Origin: Dysgonomonas sp. HGC4
Lineage (GTDB): Bacteria; Bacteroidota; Bacteroidia; Bacteroidales; Dysgonomonadaceae
DNA length: 64,000 nucleotides
Assembly: GCF_001261715.1 (NCBI RefSeq)
Contig: NZ_CVRU01000100.1
Coordinates: 1 to 64,000 of the forward strand
Direction: 5' to 3'
Below are positions 16,810 to 25,602 of the stretch, one piece after another; the stretch's first letter is position 1, and each line of letters starts with the position of its first letter. The translations under genes and the position numbers were made by a program. The notes under the pieces were generated by a model, which did no database searches, was not told where the DNA came from, and saw only the letters and a program-made list of their open reading frames with translations.

Positions 16810-17610
16810 ATGAAAGATAATATAAAACAAGTTTTTGGAACATACGAATGGGCTGTTGAAAATGCAAATTTCATAAGTGGCTGTAGAAATAATTGCAAAT
16901 ATTGCTATAGTCGTGAAATGGCAATAAGATTTAAAAGAAAGACTACGGAAAATTGGAGTACAGAGGAAATTAACTACAATCAATTTAATAAAAAGATAAA
17001 AAAAGTAGATGGTTTTATAATGTTTCCTTCTAGCCACGACATCACTCCTGATAATTTGCCGAGTACCATTGTTTTTTTAGGAAAACTATTGAAGGCTAAA
17101 AATAATATTTTGATAGTCTCAAAACCTCATTTTGAAGTTATAGAAGCTATTTGTTGTAATTTTTCAGAATACAAAAAAAATATATTATTTCGTTTTACAA
17201 TAGGTTCAAAAAAATCTGGAATATTAAATTTTTGGGAGCCAGGAGCAACTAACTACGAAGAGAGAAAAAGATGTTTGAAATATGCATTTGATAAAGGTTT
17301 TGAGACAAGTGTTTCTTGTGAGCCAATGTTAGATAGCAACACCGTAAGTCTAGTTTCAGATTTACAGGACTATGTTACTGATTTTATTTGGATAGGAAAA
17401 GCGAATTTTCTTCATCGGAGATTAACGATGAATGGAGTCACAGATGATGAGACAATTGAACAGGCAAAAAAATTGATTGAGTCACAGTCTGATAGTCATA
17501 TTAGATTATTGTATAAAAAACTAAAAAATAATCCAAAGATAAAATGGAAAGAAAGTATTAAAAAAGTACTTAATCTTGAAATATCTACAGTAAAAGGATT
17601 AGATGAGTAA
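16810..17610 (+). CDS. Three-Cys-motif radical-SAM-like protein (DUF5131/Gp37-Gp68 family)
   Basis: 266 residues. Cys25, Cys29 and Cys32 in SGCRNNCKYCYS form the CxxxCxxC motif that binds a 4Fe-4S cluster in radical SAM enzymes. Later strands fit a partial TIM barrel: GFIMFPSSHDITPDN, NILIVSKPH, ILFRFTIGSKK, TSVSCEPMLD, DFIWIGKANF. It is co-directional with tcmP and 12 bases behind it, so the two are almost certainly one operon. The body is Lys-rich and AT-rich. The reaction is unknown; pairing of a radical SAM protein with a methyltransferase-like partner suggests joint modification of one substrate (inference). Confidence 0.8.
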   Translation: MKDNIKQVFGTYEWAVENANFISGCRNNCKYCYSREMAIRFKRKTTENWSTEEINYNQFNKKIKKVDGFIMFPSSHDITPDNLPSTIVFLGKLLKAKNNILIVSKPHFEVIEAICCNFSEYKKNILFRFTIGSKKSGILNFWEPGATNYEERKRCLKYAFDKGFETSVSCEPMLDSNTVSLVSDLQDYVTDFIWIGKANFLHRRLTMNGVTDDETIEQAKKLIESQSDSHIRLLYKKLKNNPKIKWKESIKKVLNLEISTVKGLDE

Positions 17611-17709
17611 TCTTATCCTTGGATACCTATTCCTCGCTAGTTCAGGGAAACCTTAAGCATATTTGCGTCATTTCACACCTTACAAAAGCAGAAGTTATTA
17701 TCGGGCAAT

Positions 17710-17790
17710 CGGTTATTATCGTGGGCTTCCGCCTCCAAAACGGCAGGGAAGCCATAAGCGGTAAATAACCGAAGTTGCACGGTAAATAAC
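17710..17790. repeat. Structured intergenic region: nested inverted repeats and two 11-bp direct repeats
   Basis: CGGTTATT (17710-17717) pairs with AATAACCG (17764-17771), enclosing GGCTTCC (17724-17730) paired with GGAAGCC (about 17747-17753). CGGTAAATAAC occurs at 17759-17769 and 17780-17790, 21 bp apart, or two helical turns. It is GC-richer than its surroundings and lies between the convergent three-Cys gene and the membrane-protein gene. It could be a bidirectional terminator, an oriT or an iteron-like protein binding site. No nick-site consensus was recognised. Confidence 0.6.
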
Positions 17791-17839
17791 TGCGGAAGCA
17801 ATGAGCCTTACATTTTATAAAATTATCTTTAGGAATATA

Positions 17840-18835
17840 CTACTTTCCTTTCTTTTGCCATTTTCCTTTACAATACTCTTTAAGTTTATACCAATAAGTT
17901 TGAATTTTATCAGAAATGTGGTATGTATACCAATTTTCAGCTTCTAACAAGATTGGAGAAGTGGAATATTTTTTGCGTATACTGTTAACATATGATTGAA
18001 AATCCACAATTGTATCAATTGTCTCAAAATCAATCTTATTATTGGCTTTTGCCTTGAGGAGAAACTTTTTTAAAGAATCTTTGTTTTCAAGAGATTCTTC
18101 TGTAAAATCTATATCACTAAAATACTGCACTTTAGCATCTTTCCATATTGGGTATGTTACTAGTCCAAAATGTTTTCTTTTGATAATAACTAAGTATAAT
18201 GTCTGGTTGCCATAAGTGCTATAATCAATTGCAGGATTTGTTTGCTCCTTTTCTTTACCTTTTCTCCCATAGATTGAGTTATCAGAATAGTACCTAATAG
18301 GATTAATTATCACAGTACCATAATTATTAAAATAATCGGAAATAGGACTCCATCCTTTTTTGAAAGGGTTAACAACAACTTTACCTTGATTGGTCGATAG
18401 AATAATCTTTTTACTTATCTTTTCATTAGCAAAAAGTTGGGATAAATTTACTAAATCAGTGCCAGAAGTATATTCTATTGCTGGTCCAAAGCGAAATTCT
18501 TTTGTGCTTAGTGCAGGAATTATATGAAAATAGCTTTCATTTAAATTGTCTTTGTCAAGCATATCCAAATAGATATTATGTCCAAAGCGAACAAAAATAT
18601 CAAAAACTATCAAATCCTTATCTTTCAAGTTCTCTAAAATAAGAGTATGAAAATAATTACTGGATGACGTGATTGAATATGAAATTCCTGTCCAACCACG
18701 AACCTTATGTCCATATTTTAAAATGTAAGTTTTATAAGTGAATAGAAGTACAATTACGGATACAAATAAACTGATACAAGAAATCGCTATAACTAATAAA
18801 TCAGATTTATTTAGATCTTTCAAAAAGTCTTCCAT
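17840..18835 (-). CDS. Membrane-anchored protein of unknown function
   Basis: 331 residues. A single N-terminal membrane helix (about 13-33, LLVIAISCISLFVSVIVLLF) is followed by a long soluble part rich in Lys, Tyr and Ser. I recognise no domain. The region TSSSNYFHTLILENLKDKDLIVFDIFVRFGHNIYLDM looks like the start of a beta-rich fold, and the C-terminal 60 residues are helical and basic. It is convergent with the TcmP operon and divergent from nothing, lying ahead of the mobilization genes on the same strand. It may be a third cargo gene. It is clearly a real gene: a long open frame with typical codon use. Confidence 0.6.
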   Translation of the reverse strand: MEDFLKDLNKSDLLVIAISCISLFVSVIVLLFTYKTYILKYGHKVRGWTGISYSITSSSNYFHTLILENLKDKDLIVFDIFVRFGHNIYLDMLDKDNLNESYFHIIPALSTKEFRFGPAIEYTSGTDLVNLSQLFANEKISKKIILSTNQGKVVVNPFKKGWSPISDYFNNYGTVIINPIRYYSDNSIYGRKGKEKEQTNPAIDYSTYGNQTLYLVIIKRKHFGLVTYPIWKDAKVQYFSDIDFTEESLENKDSLKKFLLKAKANNKIDFETIDTIVDFQSYVNSIRKKYSTSPILLEAENWYTYHISDKIQTYWYKLKEYCKGKWQKKGK

Positions 18836-19011
18836 TGCTGTTTTACATTAAAAATTACTAGTTGACGTATAGGTGATTACTGATGACATATTGACAATTA
18901 ACATTGAACCTCTTCTCTATATATTCTAAATACATTTATTCTCACAAATAATCAAGTGCAAATTTACATAATAATCATCAAATTTTAAGTATGTTATCCT
19001 TTAGATAGTCA

Positions 19012-19911
19012 CTATTTCTTTAATCCTCGCTTCGGTTTTATATTTTTTCTTTTCATGGGAACTTGTTCTTTGTCTTGGTTAGACACATCAGGCGTAAACA
19101 ATCCTAAAGTAGAGGATAATCCCAAATTTGGCAAATTGACATTTTCCTTATTTTCTTGATTTACAGATTGTATATTTGCAGTATTGAAAGTTTGAGAATT
19201 TGCAAAGTTGTTTTCTTTTTCATGGGTAAGTTGTCGCTCCTGCATTTTCAACTGGTCTGTGATACTGCCGTTCTTCATCGTGTTGTAATACTCAAACGAT
19301 TCTGTTAGCTGTCGGTCATAATTGAACAGCTTATCAAAACCTTTTTCTGCATTCTGAAATAGATTCGTTCTATCAAAACCTCCCATAACTGACCCTTTCT
19401 TGGTATTCTTGTGATTGGTCAATGGGGAAAGTTTTATTTTGTTCGATTGGTCTTTCCGACTAACAATCAAATGACAATGCATATTATTTTTGTTATCTGA
19501 CCTGTCCCTATCAAAATGTATCTTGCCGTAAAACTTGATATCTTCTGCCAATAGTCCTTTATTGAAGTTCTTAGCATATTCGGGAATCACCACTTCACGG
19601 ATGTAGCGTTTCATGGCTTCAGCTTGCTCCTGTTCTGTATTACCCATTGCTTTGAGTTCCTTTTCCGATGGGCTGACATGGATAGGATAAAATTTAGCAT
19701 CCATTTTGAGTAACTGAGCTTTATTGCTGTCTATATCTCTTACTACCTGTGATTTATATAGATTCTCTTCTGTCAGATTGAAAAAGCCTTCGGTATAGAT
19801 TCCCTGCTCCATATGTTCCATATCCTCGTGCTCGAGGTACGAAGCCAATCTTCGGCTGCTACCTGCATTATTATATGTGCCTTTGGATGGTGGTGGAAAA
19901 TCTATATTCAT
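19012..19911 (-). CDS. btgB: BtgB-type mobilization protein (DUF5712-like relaxase candidate)
   Basis: 299 residues, starting MNIDFPPPSKGTYNNAGSSRRL, the conserved opening of clindamycin-resistance transfer factor BtgB. Conserved motifs include KFYPIHVSPSEKEL, VVIPEYAKNFNKG and KIHFDRDRSDNKNNMHCHLIVSRKD, which carries a His-x-His pair. The last third (about 215-299) is low-complexity and Asn/Lys-rich. BtgA and BtgB act together at oriT for mobilization by a co-resident conjugative element. Here the BtgA gene directly upstream survives only as its 3' tip, so transfer is probably lost. Confidence 0.8.
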   Translation of the reverse strand: MNIDFPPPSKGTYNNAGSSRRLASYLEHEDMEHMEQGIYTEGFFNLTEENLYKSQVVRDIDSNKAQLLKMDAKFYPIHVSPSEKELKAMGNTEQEQAEAMKRYIREVVIPEYAKNFNKGLLAEDIKFYGKIHFDRDRSDNKNNMHCHLIVSRKDQSNKIKLSPLTNHKNTKKGSVMGGFDRTNLFQNAEKGFDKLFNYDRQLTESFEYYNTMKNGSITDQLKMQERQLTHEKENNFANSQTFNTANIQSVNQENKENVNLPNLGLSSTLGLFTPDVSNQDKEQVPMKRKNIKPKRGLKK

Positions 19912-19914
19912 GGC

Positions 19915-19980
19915 TTACTTTTCATTTATCAAGTCGATAATCTCATTTCTTAGATTCTCTTTCCGCTTACCGTCCATTAC
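19915..19980 (-). pseudogene. 3' tip of a btgA-type mobilization gene
   Basis: On the minus strand about 21 codons read MDGKRKENLRNEIIDLINEK and a stop at 19915-19917, three bases before the btgB ATG. This spacing and the upstream position are those of BtgA in btgAB operons. The frame is cut near 19980, where sequence of a truncated YhcG gene on the opposite strand begins. The identification rests on position and the short matching tail only. Confidence 0.45.
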
Positions 19981-20680
19981 TCCACAGGCTGGCCTTGGGG
20001 TCACAATCTGCTACTGCTGAACAAAGATATGTCGGTCGAAGAAACGTTATTCTATACAAACAAAGTGGTTGCAAAAGGTTAGTCGAGAGACCTATTGCTT
20101 AATGCTATCAAAATGGATACCTATACAGCTGCACAGAAACAACCCAAATCTCATAATTTCGATCTGACCTTGCCCGAAGCGCATACCGAATATGCCAATG
20201 AGGTATTTCGGAGTTCATACAACTTAGGCTTTTTGCGAACCACTGAACCTATACGTGAGTTGGAACTTGAGCAAAGGTTGGTCGCAAAGATTAAGTCTTT
20301 CGTCTTGGAACTTGGCAAAGGGTTTAGTTTTATAGGCAATCAGCACCGCTTAGAATATAATGGGAAAGAGTATTTTGTCGATATGCTTTTCTTCCACCGC
20401 GGTTTACGATCATTAGTGGCTATTGAGTTGAAAATAGGGAGTTTTAAAGCGGAATATGTGGGTAAAATGAATCTTTACCTTTCGTTGCTCAATCGTTTGG
20501 AACGGGGCGAAAATGAGAATCAATCAATAGGCATTATCCTTTATTTGGATGTGAAGATAGCTCTGCAAGATACTAAATAAACCGATTGGCGTAGCTGAGT
20601 ACCAACTTCTATTACCCAAAGAAGAACTTCAAACACTACTGTTGGACGAGATGAAAGCAATGGAGGAAGAAACGAACTAA
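19981..20680 (+). pseudogene. YhcG/DUF1016 nuclease, truncated and broken
   Basis: The readable frame starts inside the N-terminal domain at about 19985 (GWPWGHNLLLLNKDMS) and meets TAG at about 20080 where the family has Trp (GWSRDLLLN). It then runs open through FSFIGNQHRLEYNGKEYFVDMLFFHRGL and VAIELKIGSFKAEYVGKM (the nuclease core) to 20577. A small deletion and frame change follow, and the tail PIGVAEYQLLLPKEELQTLL runs to TAA 20678-20680. It is a different subtype from the intact YhcG at 10561. It landed in and removed most of btgA. Confidence 0.8.
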
Positions 20681-20725
20681 GCAATAATTTTCAGAAAATT
20701 GATAAGTATTGTATTTATATTTACG

Positions 20726-20764
20726 AAACAGGCTTCGGAAAATATCCAAAGCCTGTTTCTTTTG
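20726..20764 (+). terminator. Strong intrinsic terminator
   Basis: AAACAGGCTT pairs with AAGCCTGTTT around a short loop and is followed by TCTTTT. It lies 46 bases after the stop of the YhcG pseudogene. Confidence 0.75.
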
Positions 20765-21037
20765 TATGATATTGTAATTCATAAAATAATAGAATTCTTA
20801 AAAATACTTTTCTTTTTCATTCGGACACAAATTTCACTGCGGGAATAAAATGCCAACCCCAAGCCCGAAAGGGTTTTGAGCAGAATCTCCACACCTACGC
20901 TACGCTTTTAAGATTAAGCTTCACTTCGGGTAGTATTCTCCTCAAAAGGGTTGTCTTATTCATTCTCCACCATTAGAGGGGTGTTTACCGATTAAAAAAG
21001 GAAAAAAATATGCAGTGTGGAGGGGGCTTTCGGGGGG
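20765..21037. other. Non-coding region of mobilizable-element type, possible oriT
   Basis: No gene is seen. From 20850 to 20960 the DNA is richer in GC than its surroundings, with a hairpin-like AGCCCGAAAGGGTT (about 20869) and a CACTTCGGGTAG stretch. It lies between the helix-turn-helix genes and the mob genes, the place where Bacteroides mobilizable elements often carry oriT. I saw no proven nick site. Confidence 0.3.
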
Positions 21038-21331
21038 TTATTCGAATGTGCTACGGTAGTGTTCATCCAACAACTTTTGAATATCGGACTCTCGATACAA
21101 AGTTTTGCCGCCTAACTCAATATACGATATTTTTCTATTCGTCCTATAATCTTGAAGTGTTCGGCGGCTGGCTTTCAACCTTTTCGATACTTCCGCATCG
21201 GTTAAGAACCGTTTGCCGTTCAAGGTTGGTCGGTAATCTTTGGTATAATTTTCGATGCTGTCCAACATTCATTCGATGGAGTGAAAGAACCCTTTGATTC
21301 GTTCATTCTCCTTGGTAAGGATTTCGCTCAT
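21038..21331 (-). pseudogene. Excisionase-like helix-turn-helix protein with an internal TGA
   Basis: The full frame begins at ATG 21329-21331 (MSEILTKENERIKGFFHSIE), meets TGA at 21269-21271, and continues in the same frame from the very next codon (ATG 21268) as MLDSIENYTKDYRP. It then forms a MerR/HTH_17-type domain, FLTDAEVSKRLKASRRTLQDYR and ISYIELGGKTLYRESDIQKLL. The domain itself (76 residues) could still be made by restart at the adjacent ATG. Such small HTH proteins pair with a second one in Bacteroides mobile elements and act as excision or regulatory factors. Confidence 0.65.
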
Positions 21332-21332
21332 G

Positions 21333-21608
21333 CTATTTCTGTTTTAGTTTGTTAATGACTTTTTCGACATCTTCAGGCTTGTAGAACACCTTGTGATTAA
21401 TTTGCATATAAGCCAGTGTACCGTTGTCTCGATGTGTTTGGAGAGTACGTTTGCTGATGTTGAGAATCTGACAAACATCCTGATTGTCCAACCAGCGGTG
21501 TAGGCTCTTATCCTGCCTTTCGCAGATTTTCTCTACTCGCTGGGCAAATGCCTCAAGGCGACTTATCATTGCTTTGAAAGTTTGGGCTTCTATATTTACA
21601 ATTTCCAT
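21333..21608 (-). CDS. Helix-turn-helix (HTH_17, excisionase-like) DNA-binding protein
   Basis: 91 residues. A coiled-coil-like N-terminus (about 1-35, including RLEAFAQRVEKICERQDKSL) precedes an HTH_17 domain, WLDNQDVCQILNISKRTLQTHRDNGTLAYMQINHKVFYKPEDVEKVI. Its stop is one base before the start of the second HTH gene, so they are coupled. Pairs like this usually sit near one end of Bacteroides mobilizable elements, opposite the integrase. Confidence 0.75.
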   Translation of the reverse strand: MEIVNIEAQTFKAMISRLEAFAQRVEKICERQDKSLHRWLDNQDVCQILNISKRTLQTHRDNGTLAYMQINHKVFYKPEDVEKVINKLKQK

Positions 21609-22301
21609 TCATTTATAATTTTATTGGTTTATATTTTCATTTACTATTCAGCTACTCCAAATTTAAGATGGCGTGTCTACCCGTGCGTAAACCTTGGTAC
21701 ATACGGTAAGCTGGACGATGGGATATCAAAGCATAGTTCCTTTGGTTGTCAAATAGATGTCATTCGGACAAAAATAGGTAACGCTATTTAAACAGTTATT
21801 ATTTTCCTTTATTATTAATTTGTATTTATAAATTATTGGCATTTGATATATGCCTGAATCCTTTAGAGTAGGATGATGTTTTTATTATTTTATTTTGCTT
21901 TATATCCTTTTTGTACAGGTCGTTGTCTGTTTTTTTTAATTACTATAAAGAGAACAAACCGATTGATTAAGTGAATTATTCACTGTTTTATTGATAATGT
22001 ACACGTTTATTTTTTAGTGAGATTAGGGACGTTGATTGTCTGCGAAGATAGTTCGTTCTGTTTTTATTCAAGTTAGTTCCTGTTATCAGGATCAATCTGG
22101 GGAGATAAGATCCTGATAACAACTAAAAGGTTGATTTATAAGTTCCATGTAATAGAAAACCTCTGTATTTATTTTTTTAACGTTCAGATTCTATAAGTTT
22201 TATGCACAGAGAAATTACTCTATGCTTATAATGAGATTTACAGCAAGATAAAAGTCGATATCAGTGAATTTGTATTTATTTATATTATTAATCTAAAAAT
22301 T
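21609..22301. other. Element right edge and long susC leader, no gene
   Basis: From 21609 to about 21790 the DNA resembles mobile-element end sequence, with TAGGTAACG at 21775-21783 repeating the word at 13171. After that it is very AT-rich and I see no open frame of note. The only clear structure is the inverted repeat at 22082-22120. The rest is probably the untranslated leader and promoter of the SusC gene. Confidence 0.4.
22082..22120. promoter_or_regulatory. Perfect 12-bp inverted repeat upstream of susC
   Basis: GTTATCAGGATC and GATCCTGATAAC are perfect complements separated by 15 bases, 181 bases upstream of the SusC start. There is no T-run behind it. It may be an operator for a dimeric regulator or an RNA hairpin in the leader controlling the operon. 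Confidence 0.6.
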
Positions 22302-25300
22302 ATGAAAAGACAAATCTTATCTTTTTGGGTCTTAGTATTAGGAGGGATTATTTTAGCTCCTTCAAATATCTATAGTAATCCCTCGGGTATTTATGTAAAT
22401 GAGATTCAACAGCAAAATGTATTAAAAGGTACTGTAAAAGACGACAAAGAATCGATAGTCGGAGCATCGGTGATAGTCAAAGGAAATTCAGCTATTGGTA
22501 CGATAACCGATTTGGAAGGTAATTTTGTATTGTCGAATATAAAAAAAGGAGATATTATCCAAATAAGTTTCATGGGATATGTGCCTCAGGAAATCGTATA
22601 TTCAGGGCAAGAAAACGTGCAAATCAAACTCGTCGAAGATTCGCAAACTTTGAATGAAGTAGTTGTTACCGCTTTAGGTATCAAACGCGACACCCGGGCT
22701 TTAGGTTATGCCGTTAGCACGGTAAAAGGGGATGACCTTATCAAATCCGGGGTGACAGCTAATCCTATTTCTGCTCTTTATGGAAAGAGTGCTGGTGTGG
22801 GTATTCAATCTACATCAGCGGGACCTATGGGTGGAATGCAAATTAAAATTCGTGGAGCAGCTTCTATGAATCCGGATCAATCAGTACGTCCGTTATTCGT
22901 GGTAGACGGGGTACCCATGGCGGATAGTGAGTCAAGTATGGCTAGTCGTGGGTATGACCCATTGAATTCATTCGATTATGGTTCGGGTATCAATGATATC
23001 AATCCGGACGATATCGCTTCGATGGAGATACTCAAAGGAGCCAAAGCCTCTGTGTTATATGGCGAAAAAGGAGCAAATGGCGTAGTGTTAATTACCACCA
23101 AAAGCGGTTCAGCTGGTAGAAAAGGATTAGGTATCGATATATCTTTCAACCACGAATGGGAAAAACCGGTATCTTATATCGATTTCCAAAACGAATATGG
23201 CAGTGGAGTCAATGAATATGACATCGTTACTGAAGGTGATATACGCAAAACAGTAAGTAGTCGCTATAATTTCGGACCTAAATTTGATGGTTCACCTATT
23301 TCATTCTTTGACGGTTCTACTCGTACATACAATCCATATGACAACAACTATCTAGATTTATTTCAAACCGGACAATCCAATAATGTGTCAGTAGCTGTAA
23401 CATCAGCCGGAGAAAGAGGGAATGCGCGTTTTGCTTATACTCGTTACAACTATGATGGAACTATGGCAAATCAGACACATGAGAAAAACTCGTTGAGTTT
23501 CAACGGTTCATTCAAGGCATCTGATAAATTAACTTTCGATTTTACAGAAAATTTGTTTATTACCGAAACAAAAAATCGTCGCCCCAATATTGCAGGTGTA
23601 ATCGCTTATGGAGCTTTTAATCGCGATTACGATCTTAAGACCGCAATGAATAGTTATAAAGATGAACATGGATATATGTATACAGCCGAAGAATATACCA
23701 ACCAAGGTTGGCCGGCTGCATTCTCTGAAGGTAACAGATTCTTCGATATGTTGTGGAACAACAACGAAAATCGAAATACTGATGCCAAACATCACTCCAT
23801 AACCTCTGTAAAAATGAACTTACAATTCTTACCATTTATGGCCATGAAGTTACAGGGTGGTTTGGATTACACTTCGACTGACTATACTAAACAGGACAAA
23901 GTAAAACGTTATAATACGACAAAAGGTGAATGGGAAGGCGGTAAATTCCAATTTGCAAATGAAAAATCATTAATTCAAAATTATGAAGCATTGCTGACTT
24001 TCGATAAATCGAAAATGTATAAAAAAATGGATTTGTTTGCATTCGTTGGAGGTTCTTACCGTAAAGATGAGTATACTAAGGTTGGCGTAGGAACATTAGG
24101 TCACTTTCTTTACCCGGATTACTGGTCTCTGAAAAATATCAGTGAATGGGGGACAAGTTATGACGATCGTATCGCTAACTACAGGAGTGAAGGTGACTTG
24201 ACTTATAGTGTGTTTGGACAAGCGACTCTTTCTTGGGATCGAATTTACTATTTGGAATTCCAGGCACGTAACGACTGGTCTTCTACTTTACCGAAACAAA
24301 ACCGGTCGTATTTTTATCCAGGTATTTCGTTTACTTATAATTTTACAGAGAATGTCGAAATTCCAAAAGTTAATTACGGTAAATTTCGTCTGTCTTGGGC
24401 TGATGTCGGACGTCCTGCACCTCGTTATTATGCTCTAAGAAATTATACTGTTGAATCATTACCAACTCCAAATCTGGGGGTTAACGATGTAACAGGTCCT
24501 ACCGATTTATTATCGGGAGATTTGAAATCGGAACGCAAACGTGAGTTTGAAGCTGGATTCAATTTGAAGATGTTTAATCAAGACCGCTTGGAAATTGATT
24601 TTTCAGTATATAACAATACTGTTTATAACCAAATTATGGGGGTAAATCTTTCTCCGGCTACGGGATATTCTAAAATTAGAATCAATGCAGGAGAAGTACG
24701 CAATACAGGTATTGAACTTATGTTGAAAGTTGCCCCACTAGTAGATAAGAATTATCGCTGGGACTGGATATTTACTTTGGCTCGTCAATGGGATAAAGTG
24801 GTGAAATTATATCCGGGCATTCCTTCCAATAACCGCTCTACTAATGGTGTGATCATCAAAGATAAAGAAGGTGAACCGATGGGACAAATGTATATGCAAG
24901 ATTATTTAAAAGATAGTAATGGCAATAGAATTGTCGGTGCGAATGGGCTGTATTCTGTTACTGGTGATGAAATCGCTGTCGGAAATATCCATCCGGATAT
25001 GTTTGGTGGCATCTCCACGAATTTTGGTATGACCGGCAATTGGGGTGCAGCAGATCTTTCAATTGGTCTAGACTACAGATTAGGTGGGGAAATATTATCT
25101 TACTCTAATTTCTACCTGAAAGGGAATGGATTGTCTAAAGAATCTTTAAAATATCGCGATACTGCCCATGAAGGTTTGATTTATACCGATGCTGATGGTA
25201 GAGAACGCCATGATGGATTGATTCTTCCGGGAGTAAAAGCTGATGGTTCAGCGAATGATAAGATTATTTCTGCTTATGACTATTATGCGTCTTTCAATCA

Positions 25301-25583
25301 TGATATGTCCAGCGGATGGCAACCAGATGAAATCAAAACAAATAATTATCTAAAAGTTAGAGAAGTCGCTTTAAATTATACATTTCCTGCTCACATTACA
25401 AGTGCCTTGAGAGTACAACGTTTGGGAGTAGGACTTACAGCCCGTAACTTGTTCTATATCTATAAGTCGATTGGTAACATTGATCCGGAAGGGGTTTTAG
25501 GAACCGGTAATGATAGTTGGATTGAAAACTCTGGTTATCCATCAAGCCGTACTTTCGGATTGAGTATCAAACTTGGATTTTAA
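22302..25583 (+). CDS. SusC/RagA-family TonB-linked outer-membrane transporter
   Basis: 1093 residues. A signal peptide (1-25) is followed by a carboxypeptidase-regulatory-like domain (about 38-112: VLKGTVKDDKESIVGASVIVKG, then TDLEGNFVLSNIKKGD). The plug domain is at about 115-260, with LNEVVVTALGIKRD at its start and the SusC signature DINPDDIASMEILKGAKASVLYGEKGANGVVLITTKSG. The rest is a 22-strand-type barrel ending in FGLSIKLGF with terminal Phe. It pairs with the SusD-like lipoprotein 19 bases downstream. No glycoside hydrolase or regulator is adjacent, so the substrate (glycan, peptide or other) cannot be told. Its length and domain order are normal. Confidence 0.92.
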   Translation: MKRQILSFWVLVLGGIILAPSNIYSNPSGIYVNEIQQQNVLKGTVKDDKESIVGASVIVKGNSAIGTITDLEGNFVLSNIKKGDIIQISFMGYVPQEIVYSGQENVQIKLVEDSQTLNEVVVTALGIKRDTRALGYAVSTVKGDDLIKSGVTANPISALYGKSAGVGIQSTSAGPMGGMQIKIRGAASMNPDQSVRPLFVVDGVPMADSESSMASRGYDPLNSFDYGSGINDINPDDIASMEILKGAKASVLYGEKGANGVVLITTKSGSAGRKGLGIDISFNHEWEKPVSYIDFQNEYGSGVNEYDIVTEGDIRKTVSSRYNFGPKFDGSPISFFDGSTRTYNPYDNNYLDLFQTGQSNNVSVAVTSAGERGNARFAYTRYNYDGTMANQTHEKNSLSFNGSFKASDKLTFDFTENLFITETKNRRPNIAGVIAYGAFNRDYDLKTAMNSYKDEHGYMYTAEEYTNQGWPAAFSEGNRFFDMLWNNNENRNTDAKHHSITSVKMNLQFLPFMAMKLQGGLDYTSTDYTKQDKVKRYNTTKGEWEGGKFQFANEKSLIQNYEALLTFDKSKMYKKMDLFAFVGGSYRKDEYTKVGVGTLGHFLYPDYWSLKNISEWGTSYDDRIANYRSEGDLTYSVFGQATLSWDRIYYLEFQARNDWSSTLPKQNRSYFYPGISFTYNFTENVEIPKVNYGKFRLSWADVGRPAPRYYALRNYTVESLPTPNLGVNDVTGPTDLLSGDLKSERKREFEAGFNLKMFNQDRLEIDFSVYNNTVYNQIMGVNLSPATGYSKIRINAGEVRNTGIELMLKVAPLVDKNYRWDWIFTLARQWDKVVKLYPGIPSNNRSTNGVIIKDKEGEPMGQMYMQDYLKDSNGNRIVGANGLYSVTGDEIAVGNIHPDMFGGISTNFGMTGNWGAADLSIGLDYRLGGEILSYSNFYLKGNGLSKESLKYRDTAHEGLIYTDADGRERHDGLILPGVKADGSANDKIISAYDYYASFNHDMSSGWQPDEIKTNNYLKVREVALNYTFPAHITSALRVQRLGVGLTARNLFYIYKSIGNIDPEGVLGTGNDSWIENSGYPSSRTFGLSIKLGF

Positions 25584-25602
25584 ATTAAAAAATGAAGAAA
25601 AA

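Noticed and set aside
13137-21783. Insertion of the mobilizable element directly into recombinase copy B
   Set aside because: If it had inserted there, the missing 3' half of the recombinase should follow the right end at about 21784. The DNA there does not resemble it.
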